DNA of 64,000 nt from Pseudomonadota bacterium (GTDB lineage Bacteria; Pseudomonadota; Alphaproteobacteria; Sneathiellales; Sneathiellaceae): contig JANSXH010000012.1 in NCBI GenBank assembly GCA_024743055.1, positions 1-64,000 of the forward strand. The letters run 5' to 3'. This document shows, one piece after another, positions 19,313 through 28,562 of the stretch (positions are counted from its first letter, which is position 1; each line of letters begins with the position of its first letter). The notes beneath the pieces are model-generated. The model did not search any database. It saw nothing but the letters and a program-made list of their open reading frames with translations, and was not told the origin of the DNA. Position numbers and translations under genes: made by a program.

Positions 19313-20374
19313 ATGTCAGAACAATCGGTTAGAGAGGCTTTTAAACGCCAGTCGGAAGCATGCCTCGCACTTGGTTCCCCATTTGTCAGCAGGCTTTGCG
19401 CCCTTTCTGCTGAACGTCTTTGTTTCGGGGACCCCGTATCTGATATCATGCTGGGGTGGCAAGGGGATGCATCGGCTGTCGGAGATTCTGTGCCTCTGAG
19501 AATGATGGGTGCTCTACATGCGCTTGTTCGGTCCGGTGATGCACCTGAGCTGACTGCCGTCTATCCGCCGGGTCATGAAGAGATCTCTGATGAAGAACTT
19601 TGGACCGCCATATCCTCCGCGTTGAAAACCCACAGCCCTTTTATTCTAGAGCGTTTAAAAGGGCCGCCTCAAACCAATGAAGTACGCCGCGCCGCGGCAA
19701 CACTTCCACTCTTTTTGGAAGTCAGTCGGCAAACGGGCCTGCCACTTGTCTTGTCGGAAGTGGGGGCGAGCGCTGGCTTGAATTTGATGATTGATCGGTT
19801 TCATTTGCAGCTATCGGACAAGACTTGGGGAGATCCGGCTTCTCCTGTCCGGCTGCAACCGAGATGGCATGGCGCCAGTCCTCCGAATGGGGAGCTTAAT
19901 ATCTTGGCGCGGGCCGGATGTGATATTGCGCCGGTTGATCCCGGTTCCCAAGAAGATCGGGAGAGGCTGGTTTCCTATATCTGGGCTGATCAGGAGGAGC
20001 GCTTGATCCGCACAAGCGCTGCTCTTGAGATGGCTGCAAAAAGTGACGTTCGGGTTGAGGCTGTCGACGCCCTAGACTGGCTGCATCACCGAACATCAGA
20101 GAGGCATGAGGGCGCTGCACATGTTATCTACAGCACCATTGCCTGGCAATATCTGCCCGAAGATGCCCGAAAAAAAGGGCGGGATATTCTTCATAGCGCA
20201 GGGGAAAAAGCAACAAAAGACGCGCCCTTGGCCTGGGCGATGAAAGAGGGAGACGGCGCTTCACCTGGTGCCGGCCTCACCCTGACCCTGTGGCCGGGTG
20301 GAGAAACCCGTGAAGTGGGACGCGCCGATTATCATGGCCGCTGGATTGACTGGCGGGGCTGGGACGACAGCTAG
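19313..20374 (+). CDS. DUF2332 family protein
   Basis: 353 residues from the ATG at 19313 (MSEQSVREAFKRQSE), preceded by GAAAGGA; the track TTG at 19292 lies upstream of that site. The sequence matches the DUF2332 family: an N-terminal helical part (FVSRLCALSAERL...GDPVSDIMLGWQGD), the block LVLSEVGASAGLNLMIDRF, which resembles a nucleotide- or SAM-binding Rossmann start, and a C-terminal IDWRGW ending. No function is established for the family to my knowledge. It is convergent with the SDR gene, 10 bases apart. Confidence 0.85.
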   Translation: MSEQSVREAFKRQSEACLALGSPFVSRLCALSAERLCFGDPVSDIMLGWQGDASAVGDSVPLRMMGALHALVRSGDAPELTAVYPPGHEEISDEELWTAISSALKTHSPFILERLKGPPQTNEVRRAAATLPLFLEVSRQTGLPLVLSEVGASAGLNLMIDRFHLQLSDKTWGDPASPVRLQPRWHGASPPNGELNILARAGCDIAPVDPGSQEDRERLVSYIWADQEERLIRTSAALEMAAKSDVRVEAVDALDWLHHRTSERHEGAAHVIYSTIAWQYLPEDARKKGRDILHSAGEKATKDAPLAWAMKEGDGASPGAGLTLTLWPGGETREVGRADYHGRWIDWRGWDDS

Positions 20375-20384
20375 AGACTTTTCT

Positions 20385-21116
20385 CTACCACTTCTCCATC
20401 CAGGGTCTCAGGTCGAGCTCGAATGTCCAGGCGCTTCGTTGCTGGTTGTGTAAATGCCAGTAATTCTCGGCGATTTCTTCCGGGCGGAGAATTCCATCCT
20501 TTTCTTTCAAAGCATATCGTTCGGGAAATCGCTCGGCGACAAACTGGGTGTCGATAGCGCCGTCGATTATCGTATGGGCAACGTGAATACCTTGGGGGCC
20601 AAGCTCGCGGGCAAGGCTTTGGGCAAGGGCCCTTAAGCTGTGCTTGGCGCCGGCAAAGGCGGAGTATCCTGGGCCGCCTCTCATTGAAGCAGTCGCGCCG
20701 GTAAAGATTATTGTGCCTTCCTTGCGGGGGATCATCACCTTGGCGGCTTCCCGTCCGGTCAGGAAGCCGGCGTAGCTGCTCATCTCCCAGACCTTACGAT
20801 AGACGCGGGTTGTCATTTCTGTGATTGGGAAATTGACGTTGCCGCCAATATTGAAAACCACAACCCCCAAAGGCGCAATATCTTTTTCAATTTTGGAAAA
20901 GAGGTCCACTATCTCTTCTTCTTCGCGGGCATCGGCGCCGAAAGCATGGGCGGATCCACCTTCCGCACCGATCTCATCGGCCAGCCCTTGCAATGCCTCC
21001 AAATGCCGGGCGCGGCGGACAATGCAGGTTTCAAAGCCTTCCTTCGCAAAACGTTTGGCAATGGCGCCGCCGGTAGCATCACCGGCGCCAACCACAAGAC
21101 AGGATTTCTTCGACAT
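20385..21116 (-). CDS. Short-chain dehydrogenase/reductase with Phe at the catalytic Tyr position
   Basis: A 243-residue SDR. The N-terminal cofactor motif is GAGDATGGAIAKRF, close to the classical TGxxxGxG, with NIGGN (instead of NNAG) after strand 4. The catalytic block reads GATASMRGGPGYSAFAGAKHSLRALAQSLARELG. Aligned to the usual YxxxK, the Tyr position is Phe (F-A-G-A-K), although a Tyr sits three residues earlier. This subfamily may use another residue or be catalytically altered. It is divergent from soxB (188 bases). Confidence 0.87.
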   Translation of the reverse strand: MSKKSCLVVGAGDATGGAIAKRFAKEGFETCIVRRARHLEALQGLADEIGAEGGSAHAFGADAREEEEIVDLFSKIEKDIAPLGVVVFNIGGNVNFPITEMTTRVYRKVWEMSSYAGFLTGREAAKVMIPRKEGTIIFTGATASMRGGPGYSAFAGAKHSLRALAQSLARELGPQGIHVAHTIIDGAIDTQFVAERFPERYALKEKDGILRPEEIAENYWHLHNQQRSAWTFELDLRPWMEKW

Positions 21117-21304
21117 TTTTTTATTCCTTCTTCAGAAGCCGCTGCGCTGGTAAAAATATTGGAGTGCCCGAGCATTCTTGTCAATCTTGGCGCTGGTGAG
21201 AAAATGCGCGGCGGCGACAGACAAAAAAGAAACATATTCCTATGTAGCACTGTCCTTGTTATATCTTGAACGCGGCTTGATCGGATAATTCGGGACTTGA
21301 TTGA

Positions 21305-22561
21305 ATGGCGCGCTACTCGGCCTTTGAAATTTTTAAGCAAGCGCTGTCGGGCCATAAAAACTGGGCCTCTGCCTGGCGTGACCCCGTTCCCAAGGAAAAA
21401 TATGATGTGATCATCATTGGCGGCGGTGGTCATGGGCTGGCGACAGCCTATTATCTGGCCAAGGAACATGGCATTCGAAATGTCGCGGTGCTGGAAAAAG
21501 GCTGGCTTGGCGGTGGCAATACGGGTCGCAACACAACGATTGTCCGCTCCAACTACATGATCGAGGGCAATACCGGCTTCTACGAGCATTCCATGAAGCT
21601 CTGGGAAAATCTGTCCCAGGAGCTCAATTACAATGTGATGTTTTCACAGCGCGGCCAATATAACACCTTCCATAATCCGGGTCAGATGGATGTGGCACGG
21701 CGACGGGCCAATACCTTGCGACTCAATGGTATCGAGGCGGAGCTGATCACTGCCAAGGAAATGCAGGCGCGGGTACCCGGGCTTGATTACTCCGCCAATG
21801 CGAGATTTCCGATCCTGGGCGCTATGTATCAGCGACGTGCTGGCACCGCCCGCCATGATGCGGTGGCCTGGGGCTATGCTCGCGGGGCCGATCAGCTTGG
21901 TGTGGATATTATCCAGAACTGCGAAGTGGAGGAATTTATCCGCGATAAGGATCGGATCATCGGAGTACGGACAAACCGAGGTGAAATGCGGGCGGCAAAA
22001 ATCGGCATGGCTGTAGCCGGACACAGTTCCCATGTGGCCGCCAAGGCAGGCCTCAGGCTGCCCATCGAAAGTCATGTCCTGCAGGCCTTTGTCTCGGAGC
22101 CTCTAAAACCCATTTTCGATACGGTGATTTCTTTCGGCGCTGCCCATTTCTATATCAGCCAGTCCGACAAAGGCGGCCTCGTCATGGGAGGGGATATCGA
22201 TGGATATAATTCCTACGCCCAGAAAGGCGGTATGCCGACCATGGAACATGTATTCGCCGCCGGAGTGTCCTTTCTGCCCTATCTTTCGCGCTTGAAAGTT
22301 CTCCGGCAATGGGGCGGCATCATGGATATGTCCATGGATGGCAGCCCGATCATCTGCAAATCGCCCATCGACGGCTTCTATATTAATGCCGGCTGGTGCT
22401 ATGGCGGCTTTAAGGCAACCCCGGCTTCCGGCTGGTGCTTTGCCCATACGATCGCCAAGGATGAGCCACATGAATTCAACGAAAAGTTCCGCCTTGATCG
22501 GTTTTCCCGGGGTTACCCAATTGATGAACGCGGCGCAGGACCGACACCCAATGCCCATTAG
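21305..22561 (+). CDS. soxB: Sarcosine oxidase beta subunit
   Basis: The beta subunit of heterotetrameric sarcosine oxidase carries the covalent FMN and FAD-linked oxidation site. The complex converts sarcosine, tetrahydrofolate and O2 to glycine, 5,10-methylene-THF and H2O2 in the cytoplasm. The 418-residue product has the FAD motif DVIIIGGGGHGLATAYYLAKEHG near residue 33, then LGGGNTGRNTTIVRSNY and the C-terminal NAGWCYGGFKATPASGW, all typical of SoxB. It is the first gene of soxBDAG with tight spacing. Presence of the full set indicates growth on sarcosine, glycine betaine or choline breakdown products. Confidence 0.97.
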   Translation: MARYSAFEIFKQALSGHKNWASAWRDPVPKEKYDVIIIGGGGHGLATAYYLAKEHGIRNVAVLEKGWLGGGNTGRNTTIVRSNYMIEGNTGFYEHSMKLWENLSQELNYNVMFSQRGQYNTFHNPGQMDVARRRANTLRLNGIEAELITAKEMQARVPGLDYSANARFPILGAMYQRRAGTARHDAVAWGYARGADQLGVDIIQNCEVEEFIRDKDRIIGVRTNRGEMRAAKIGMAVAGHSSHVAAKAGLRLPIESHVLQAFVSEPLKPIFDTVISFGAAHFYISQSDKGGLVMGGDIDGYNSYAQKGGMPTMEHVFAAGVSFLPYLSRLKVLRQWGGIMDMSMDGSPIICKSPIDGFYINAGWCYGGFKATPASGWCFAHTIAKDEPHEFNEKFRLDRFSRGYPIDERGAGPTPNAH

Positions 22562-22597
22562 ATCTTTCATCGCTGAACCGACAGGGAGCACCGCCCC

Positions 22598-22870
22598 ATG
22601 CTGAGAATTGACTGCCCTTTCTGCGGGCTGCGGGACGAGACGGAATTCGTCTATGGCGGTGATGCCAGCCGCAAACGACCGGATCTGCAAGAGACGTCAC
22701 AGGACGTCTGGAATGACCATGTTTTCCTGAGAGATAACCCGAAAGGCCCGCATCTGGAATACTGGTTTCATCAGCATGGCTGTCGCTCATGGTTGAAGGT
22801 CCAGCGGGATGTCGCCACCCATGAAATTACCGATGTCCGTTTTGCCGACAAAGAAAAGGGTCAAGGATGA
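22598..22870 (+). CDS. soxD: Sarcosine oxidase delta subunit
   Basis: A 90-residue zinc-binding delta subunit of heterotetrameric sarcosine oxidase. CPFCGLRDETEFVYGGDA supplies two of the zinc cysteines, and WFHQHGCRSWLKVQRDVATHEI is the conserved C-terminal block. The stop overlaps the soxA start (ATGA). Size, motif and position between soxB and soxA make the call firm. Confidence 0.97.
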   Translation: MLRIDCPFCGLRDETEFVYGGDASRKRPDLQETSQDVWNDHVFLRDNPKGPHLEYWFHQHGCRSWLKVQRDVATHEITDVRFADKEKGQG

Positions 22871-25842
22871 GCCCGAAGCCGCAGAAATTCCGAACAGGCG
22901 GTGGCCGGATAGACCGCCTCAAACCGCTCCGGTTCAAATTTGACGGCCACGAGCTATACGGATACGAAGGCGATACCTTGGCCTCGGCTCTGCTTGCCAA
23001 CGGGCAGCATCTGGTTGGCCGCAGCTTTAAATATCACCGTCCGCGCGGCATCTATACCGCTGGGGTAGATGAGCCCAATGCCCTTGTCGGGCTAGGAACA
23101 AAGGATCAGGTCACGCCCAATGTCCAGGCGACAAGCCAGGAATTATACACGGGCCTGACCGCCGTCAGCCAGAACCGCTGGCCATCCCTCAAGCTGGATG
23201 CCCTGTCAGTCAACAGCCTGTTCTCAAGATTCCTCTCAGCAGGATTTTATTACAAGACCTTTATGTGGCCAGCCGGGGCCTGGGAGTTCTATGAAAAATT
23301 CATCCGCCGAGCGGCTGGCATAGGGAAGGGGACCCACCTCCCGGATCCGGACAGCTATGAACATGTGCATAAACATACGGATCTTCTGGTCATCGGCAGC
23401 GGGCCGGCGGGTTTGACAGCCGCCTTGACTGCAGCGGAAGCTGGTAAGCAGGTCATTTTGGTGGAGCAGGATTTTGAGTTGGGCGGATCTTTACTCAATC
23501 GACCTTTGACTGTTGGTAATATTTCGGGAGAGGACTGGCTGAAGCGGCGGCTCTCAGAGCTGGAAGTGTTTAAGAATGTAACGGTTTTAACACGAACAAC
23601 AGCCTTTGGTTTCTACGAACAAAATCTGGTGGGCTGTGTCGAGAAGGTGCAGGATCATCTTTCAATTCCGAACCTGCATGTGCCAAGGCAGCGGCTCTAT
23701 CATATCCGGGCGCAAAAGGTTGTTCTGGCTACTGGAGCACTGGAGCGGCCGTTCCTTTTTGGCAATAATGATCTGCCGGGGATTATGCTGTCCAGTGCCG
23801 CTGAGACCTATCTGCACCGCTTTGGGGTTTTGACCGGCCATCGCCCCATTTTCTATACCAATCAGGATGCTGCCTATGATTTCGCCTTTGCCCTGAAAAC
23901 CGGAGGGACAGAGGTTGCAGCGATTGTCGATCCGCGAAGGGACATCCCGTCGGCCCTTTTTCAGAAGACCCGCGCCCTTGGTATACCTCTCTATCCCGGT
24001 AGCCGGATTGTCAGGGCCGAAGGTTATCAGCGCGTACGCAAGGTTTTGTTGCAACCCGTGAAGTCCGGACGCGATGGTAAAGGCATTTGGAGAGACTGCG
24101 ATAGTGTCCTGCACTCGGCGGGCTGGAACCCGGTGGTGCATCTGCAAAGCCAGCGGGGAATCAAGCCGGTCTTTGATCCTGGCCTCAACAGCTACCTTCC
24201 GGGAGCAGGGATCACCGCGGATCATGGCTGCGCTGGGTCATTGGCCGGATATGAAGAAACGGACGCCGTTGTTTCTCAGGCAAGAAAGGTTGCTAAATAT
24301 CTGATTGGGCAGATAAAAACCGCTCCGAGAAATTATAAGAAACCAGTTCATGATACGCCGCCCGTCGTCTCTGACAACAGCCCGAAATCCGGCAAGACTT
24401 TCGTTGATTTGCAGCATGATGTCACCACCGCTGATATCGCTCAGGCCCAGTTGGAGGGGTTTAAATCCGTCGAGCATGTAAAGCGCTATACAACTCAGGG
24501 GATGGCTAGCGATCAGGGCAAGCTTGGCAATGTCAATACCCTTGAGCTGCTGGCCAACCTGAAAGGTGAAGACCAGGCACTTCTCGGCACGACAACCTTC
24601 CGCCCGCCCTTTACGCCGCTTACCATCGGCGCCATAGCCGGAAGAAGTGTCGGGGCGGAACTCAGCCCGACCCGGCTCAGCCCGTTCCATGAATGCCATC
24701 GACGGGCCGGGGCCGAATTCATCACGGCAGGTGACTGGATACGGTCCTGGTATTATCCGAAAGGCGGGGAGGATGTCATTGCCGCCTATATTCGGGAAAC
24801 CGGGGCGGTGCGTAAATCCGTCGGCATGGTGGATGTCTCTTCCCTGGGCAAGATTGATATTCAGGGGCCGGATGCGGCGGAATTTCTCAATCGGGTCTAT
24901 ATCAATGGCTGGAAAGCCTTGCCCATCGGTAAAGCCCGCTATGGCCTGATGCTTCGGGATGACGGTATGGTGATGGATGACGGGACAACCTGGCGGCTCG
25001 GGGAGAATCATTTCTTTATGACCACGACGACGACAGGTGCCGCCGCGGTCATGCGCCATATGGAATATCTGCTGCAGGTCGACTGGCCGGAGCTCAAGGT
25101 CAATCTGACATCGGTCACCGATGAATGGGGTGGTATGGCAATTGCCGGCCCGAGCAGCCGAAAAGTGCTTGAATCCAGTTTCCAAGGGATTGATTTCAGC
25201 ACCGAAGCCGTTCCTCATATGGGATTTCTGGAATTTGAAAGCGACGGTCTGCCGGTACGTATCTGCCGCCTCAGCTTTTCTGGAGAGCTTGCCTATGAGG
25301 TTTATACCCGCGCCGGCTATGCGGAACTTTTGTGGGATCAATTGATGGAGGGTGGTAAGCCCCATGACATGATCCTCTATGGATCAGAGGCACTGGGGGC
25401 GCTCAGGATTGAAAAAGGCCATGTGGCAGGGCCCGAGCTCGATGGCCGGACAACGGCGGATGATTTGGGGCTTGGGCGTATGCAGAGCAGCAAGAAAGCC
25501 TATGTCGGAAATATTCTGAAGGAGCGGGAGGGCCTCATTGCCGAGACCCGTGAGCAGTTGGTCGGTCTGATGCCGGTGGAAGGAGCTGTTGCTCTTAAAG
25601 CAGGGTTTATTTTGTTTGAAGGAGATGGATCAGAACCGAAAGGTCATGGTCTCGGTCATGTCACCTCCGTCACCTTCAGCCCTGCACTCGGTCGGCATAT
25701 CGCTCTCGGTTTGCTGTCGGAAGGAAGGGCCCGGGAGGGTACCCTGATCCGCGCGGTTAGCCCCGTGGATGACATGAGCGTGGATGTGAAGGTCTGTTCA
25801 CCGCATTTCTATGATCCAGAAGGGGAGCGCATGCATGCTTGA
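22867..25842 (+). CDS. soxA: Sarcosine oxidase alpha subunit
   Basis: A 991-residue alpha subunit. In order it has an N-terminal ferredoxin-like segment (FDGHELYGYEGDTLASALLANG), an NAD-binding pyridine-nucleotide-disulfide oxidoreductase core with LLVIGSGPAGLTAALTAAEAG near residue 177, and a C-terminal aminomethyltransferase (GcvT-like) domain from about residue 600 that binds tetrahydrofolate and receives the methyl-derived carbon. Length is normal. The start overlaps the soxD stop and the end overlaps soxG by eight bases, so all four subunits are translationally coupled. Confidence 0.97.
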   Translation: MSPKPQKFRTGGGRIDRLKPLRFKFDGHELYGYEGDTLASALLANGQHLVGRSFKYHRPRGIYTAGVDEPNALVGLGTKDQVTPNVQATSQELYTGLTAVSQNRWPSLKLDALSVNSLFSRFLSAGFYYKTFMWPAGAWEFYEKFIRRAAGIGKGTHLPDPDSYEHVHKHTDLLVIGSGPAGLTAALTAAEAGKQVILVEQDFELGGSLLNRPLTVGNISGEDWLKRRLSELEVFKNVTVLTRTTAFGFYEQNLVGCVEKVQDHLSIPNLHVPRQRLYHIRAQKVVLATGALERPFLFGNNDLPGIMLSSAAETYLHRFGVLTGHRPIFYTNQDAAYDFAFALKTGGTEVAAIVDPRRDIPSALFQKTRALGIPLYPGSRIVRAEGYQRVRKVLLQPVKSGRDGKGIWRDCDSVLHSAGWNPVVHLQSQRGIKPVFDPGLNSYLPGAGITADHGCAGSLAGYEETDAVVSQARKVAKYLIGQIKTAPRNYKKPVHDTPPVVSDNSPKSGKTFVDLQHDVTTADIAQAQLEGFKSVEHVKRYTTQGMASDQGKLGNVNTLELLANLKGEDQALLGTTTFRPPFTPLTIGAIAGRSVGAELSPTRLSPFHECHRRAGAEFITAGDWIRSWYYPKGGEDVIAAYIRETGAVRKSVGMVDVSSLGKIDIQGPDAAEFLNRVYINGWKALPIGKARYGLMLRDDGMVMDDGTTWRLGENHFFMTTTTTGAAAVMRHMEYLLQVDWPELKVNLTSVTDEWGGMAIAGPSSRKVLESSFQGIDFSTEAVPHMGFLEFESDGLPVRICRLSFSGELAYEVYTRAGYAELLWDQLMEGGKPHDMILYGSEALGALRIEKGHVAGPELDGRTTADDLGLGRMQSSKKAYVGNILKEREGLIAETREQLVGLMPVEGAVALKAGFILFEGDGSEPKGHGLGHVTSVTFSPALGRHIALGLLSEGRAREGTLIRAVSPVDDMSVDVKVCSPHFYDPEGERMHA

Positions 25843-26419
25843 ACGGAAATCCCCCTTAAGCCAGATTCGAATTATGGGAAAATTTGGTCACTTCTCAGAG
25901 GAAATTGGCCTAACTATCCGTGAATCAAAAGATTTTACCTATCTTGAGATGTCCTTTTGGGATCAGGCCATGCCGTCATTGCGGTCCAAATTCCTGGAGC
26001 TTTTTGCGTTGAAGGATTTCCCGGAATCGGGTCTGACCATCACCCTGAAAGGCGGTCGGCTAATCCGTTCGGGTCCTGCGCGCCTAGCCTATTATGGGGA
26101 ACCCGGCCCGGAAGATGTACTGCTGGCCATGGTTGGTGGGGATGAAGGATCCGTTGTCTCCCTCAGTCATAGCCGCTGCGCCTTACATCTGTCTGGGTCA
26201 AAGGTAAAGGATGTGTTGGAGCGAGGCATCCGGGTCAATCTGGGGGAGTCCGCCTTTCCTGTCGGAGCAAATGCGTTCACAGAAATTCATGGCATGAGCG
26301 TTCTTCTCATTCGTACCGGCGCTTCCGACTATGAGCTGATTTTCATGCGGACGACGGCGCGCAATATCTGGACCTGGCTGACGGAAACGGCAGCTCAGTT
26401 CGGGTATGAGGTTCTATAG
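25835..26419 (+). CDS. soxG: Sarcosine oxidase gamma subunit
   Basis: The gamma subunit, 194 residues from the ATG at 25835 (MLERKSPLSQIRIMG), which overlaps the soxA stop by eight bases; the track start at 25811 lies deeper in soxA. Motifs such as CALHLSGSKVKDVLERGIRVNL and the C-terminal ASDYELIFMRTTARNIWTWL match SoxG. It shares the GcvT-like fold and contacts the alpha subunit. The 3' end overlaps the convergent HIT gene by six bases. Confidence 0.95.
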   Translation: MLERKSPLSQIRIMGKFGHFSEEIGLTIRESKDFTYLEMSFWDQAMPSLRSKFLELFALKDFPESGLTITLKGGRLIRSGPARLAYYGEPGPEDVLLAMVGGDEGSVVSLSHSRCALHLSGSKVKDVLERGIRVNLGESAFPVGANAFTEIHGMSVLLIRTGASDYELIFMRTTARNIWTWLTETAAQFGYEVL

Positions 26420-26821
26420 ACCGTCCAGAAGTGCCGTAAGCTGTTGCTTTCTTTCTGACAGGGCCTCTGGTGTATAGGACTCAGCGTTTCCTACACCCCA
26501 CACCGGCTTGGGCCAGGCGGCATCGCTGGCAAACCGGGCGATGATATGAATATGAAGCTGCGGCACCATATTGCCGAGGGCGGCAACATTCATCTTGTCG
26601 GCGCTGAAATGGCTGGCCAAGCGTGTTGATACATTGCGGATTTCACTGGCAACGATATTGTAATCTTCATCTTCTAAGTCATGTAGATCTCTCAAATCGG
26701 GGAGCTCCGGCACCAAAATAAGCCACGGATATCGGCTGTCATTCATGAGGAGTATCCGGCTTAAAGCGAGTGTGGCGATGGTTTCCGTATCAGCAGCGAG
26801 TTGAGGGTGAAGTGTGAACAC
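26414..26821 (-). CDS. HIT-family hydrolase (Ap4A hydrolase-like)
   Basis: 135 residues when started at the GTG at 26821 (MFTLHPQLAADTETIA), which has AAGGAA upstream; the track TTG start at 26923 adds 34 unlikely residues. The histidine triad region reads NMVPQLHIHIIARF, so the first His of HxHxH is Gln, a variant common in proteobacterial HIT proteins. Members hydrolyse dinucleoside polyphosphates or nucleoside conjugates. It is divergent from the 5'-nucleotidase gene, which is also nucleotide-directed, although that may be coincidence. Confidence 0.85.
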   Translation of the reverse strand: MFTLHPQLAADTETIATLALSRILLMNDSRYPWLILVPELPDLRDLHDLEDEDYNIVASEIRNVSTRLASHFSADKMNVAALGNMVPQLHIHIIARFASDAAWPKPVWGVGNAESYTPEALSERKQQLTALLDGL

Positions 26822-26943
26822 GGGGCCATTCCTTAATTGCTTACAGTTTGTTTCAGCAAATTTTTGCCAATACTGAAAATTGGGCGTAATCTCTTTGTAA
26901 CAAAAGAGCTTACCCAAATACAAACAGGACAGGGAGAGTAATC

Positions 26944-28461
26944 ATGACCATTCGTCTCTTATCTGTAAAATTTTACCTTCTGATTGCGTCGGTTTTCCTC
27001 ATTGTTGCCTCGATGGCAATGGCGGAGCCGACCCGGCTGACCTTCCTTCATACCAATGATCTGGACCAGATGTCCGGGGTCAAGGGTCATGGCGGCTTTG
27101 CCGAGCTTGCAACTCTGATTGCCGCGGAGAAAGAGCGTTCGCCGAACGCCATCGTGACCTTTGGCGGCGATCTGATCTCTCCTTCGATCCTTTCCGGCCT
27201 GACCAAGGGCACTCAGATGATTGAGCTGATGAATGCCATCAACGCGGATATAGCGGTTCTCGGCAATCATGAATTTGATTTCGGGCCCGAGGTGACGGCG
27301 CTGCGGGTGGCTGAATCCAACTTTCCCTGGCTTGGGACCAACGTCTATGATCAGGATGGCAAGATTGCCGTTAATGCCGAAAGTATGGTGATTATGGAAG
27401 TTGCGGGCATCAAGGTCGGTTTCTTCGGGATCACAACGCCGGAAACCGTTTATCTGTCCACTCCCGGAAGTGGCATTAATTTTGGCGGCATCAAGGAAAC
27501 GGCAGAACGATCCATCAAGGCCCTTAAAGAGCAGGGGGCAGAGATCATTGTCGCCATGACACATATGGCCTTTTCCGAAGACATCAAACTCGCTCAGGAA
27601 GTTAAAGGCATTCACCTAGTGTTGGCAGGGCATGATCATGTGCCGGCGACCCTTGTTGAAAATAAAACAACTGTCTTGCAGTCAGGCGCCAATGGGATGT
27701 ATCTCGGTGTCGTGGATCTTGATGTGGAATATGTGGAAAAACGCGGCAAGAAACGCCTGGTCGTATTGCCGAGTTGGAAAATGGTCCCGAACCGAGGGGT
27801 TGAACCTGATCCAGCCATCAAGGCGATTGTCGACAAGTTTGAAGGCGATCTTGATAAAGAGCTTGGGGTTGCCATTGGTAAAACGGCTGTCTCCCTTGAT
27901 ACCCGCCGTTCAACCGTACGCTCAACAGAATCCAATTTTGCCAATCTGATTGTTGATGCCATGAAGGATGAAGTCGGCGCTGATATTGGCTTTACCAATG
28001 GTGGCGGTATTCGCGGTGACAAGGTCTATGACGCGGGAACTGTTCTGACCCGCAAAGACATCCTCACCGAACTGCCTTTCGGCAACGTTACTGTGATGGT
28101 TGAAGTCTCTGGTGATGATGTCCGGGAAATCGTTGAAACCGGCGTCTCAAAAGTTGAAGATGTCGCCGGTCGCTTCGGCCATTATGCCGGTCTTTCTTTC
28201 TCCTACGACAAGACCAAACCTGTGGGCGAACGGGTCTCGGATATTATGGTCGGAGGCGCGCCGTTGGATCCGGCAAAAGTTTATACAGTTGCTACCAATG
28301 ACTATGTCGCCAATGGCGGAGACGGTTATGCGGTCCTCAAAGGCAAGAAGCAAGTTATCGACAAGGCCGCCGGTACCTTGATGGCAACAACCGTTATGAA
28401 CTATATCCAAAAACAAGGCGAAGTCAGTCCGACAACTGGCGGACGGATCAAAGCCCAATAA
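26944..28461 (+). CDS. Periplasmic metallophosphatase / 5'-nucleotidase family protein
   Basis: A 505-residue exported enzyme of the UshA/CpdB type. A signal peptide (MTIRLLSVKFYLLIASVFLIVASMAMA) is followed by the calcineurin-like domain with HTNDLDQM, FGGDLISPS, GNHEFDFG, THMAFSED and GHDHVPA, and then by the C-terminal nucleotidase domain (NGGGIRGDKVYDAG, ATNDYVANGGDGY). The first metal-binding motif is normally D-x-H; here it is D39-L-D41, so one ligand His is Asp. The ribosome-binding site is GGGAGAG. A long hairpin follows the stop codon. Likely role: phosphate and nucleoside scavenging. Confidence 0.92.
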   Translation: MTIRLLSVKFYLLIASVFLIVASMAMAEPTRLTFLHTNDLDQMSGVKGHGGFAELATLIAAEKERSPNAIVTFGGDLISPSILSGLTKGTQMIELMNAINADIAVLGNHEFDFGPEVTALRVAESNFPWLGTNVYDQDGKIAVNAESMVIMEVAGIKVGFFGITTPETVYLSTPGSGINFGGIKETAERSIKALKEQGAEIIVAMTHMAFSEDIKLAQEVKGIHLVLAGHDHVPATLVENKTTVLQSGANGMYLGVVDLDVEYVEKRGKKRLVVLPSWKMVPNRGVEPDPAIKAIVDKFEGDLDKELGVAIGKTAVSLDTRRSTVRSTESNFANLIVDAMKDEVGADIGFTNGGGIRGDKVYDAGTVLTRKDILTELPFGNVTVMVEVSGDDVREIVETGVSKVEDVAGRFGHYAGLSFSYDKTKPVGERVSDIMVGGAPLDPAKVYTVATNDYVANGGDGYAVLKGKKQVIDKAAGTLMATTVMNYIQKQGEVSPTTGGRIKAQ

Positions 28462-28471
28462 CGCCAAAATC

Positions 28472-28503
28472 AGAAATGTGAGTGAGTAATCACTCACATT
28501 TCT
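28472..28503. terminator. Perfect 14-bp hairpin between the nucleotidase and acyl-CoA synthetase genes
   Basis: AGAAATGTGAGTGA/TCACTCACATTTCT are exact inverted repeats separated by GTAA. The stem ends in TTTCTCCCC rather than a long T run, so it may be an imperfect terminator or an mRNA-stabilising or processing hairpin. It lies 10 bases after the nucleotidase stop and about 60 before the next start. Confidence 0.6.
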
Positions 28504-28562
28504 CCCCTCGTATATATCACGGTGCAGATCCGGCATCGAAAGACAATAACAAGGACATGACT

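Noticed and set aside
20909-21589. 226-codon minus-strand ORF spanning the SDR/soxB divergent region
   Set aside because: Overlaps both real genes in other frames and would cross their promoters.
24238-25365. 375-codon minus-strand ORF opposite soxA
   Set aside because: Antisense shadow of a firmly identified gene; low-complexity composition and no ribosome-binding site.
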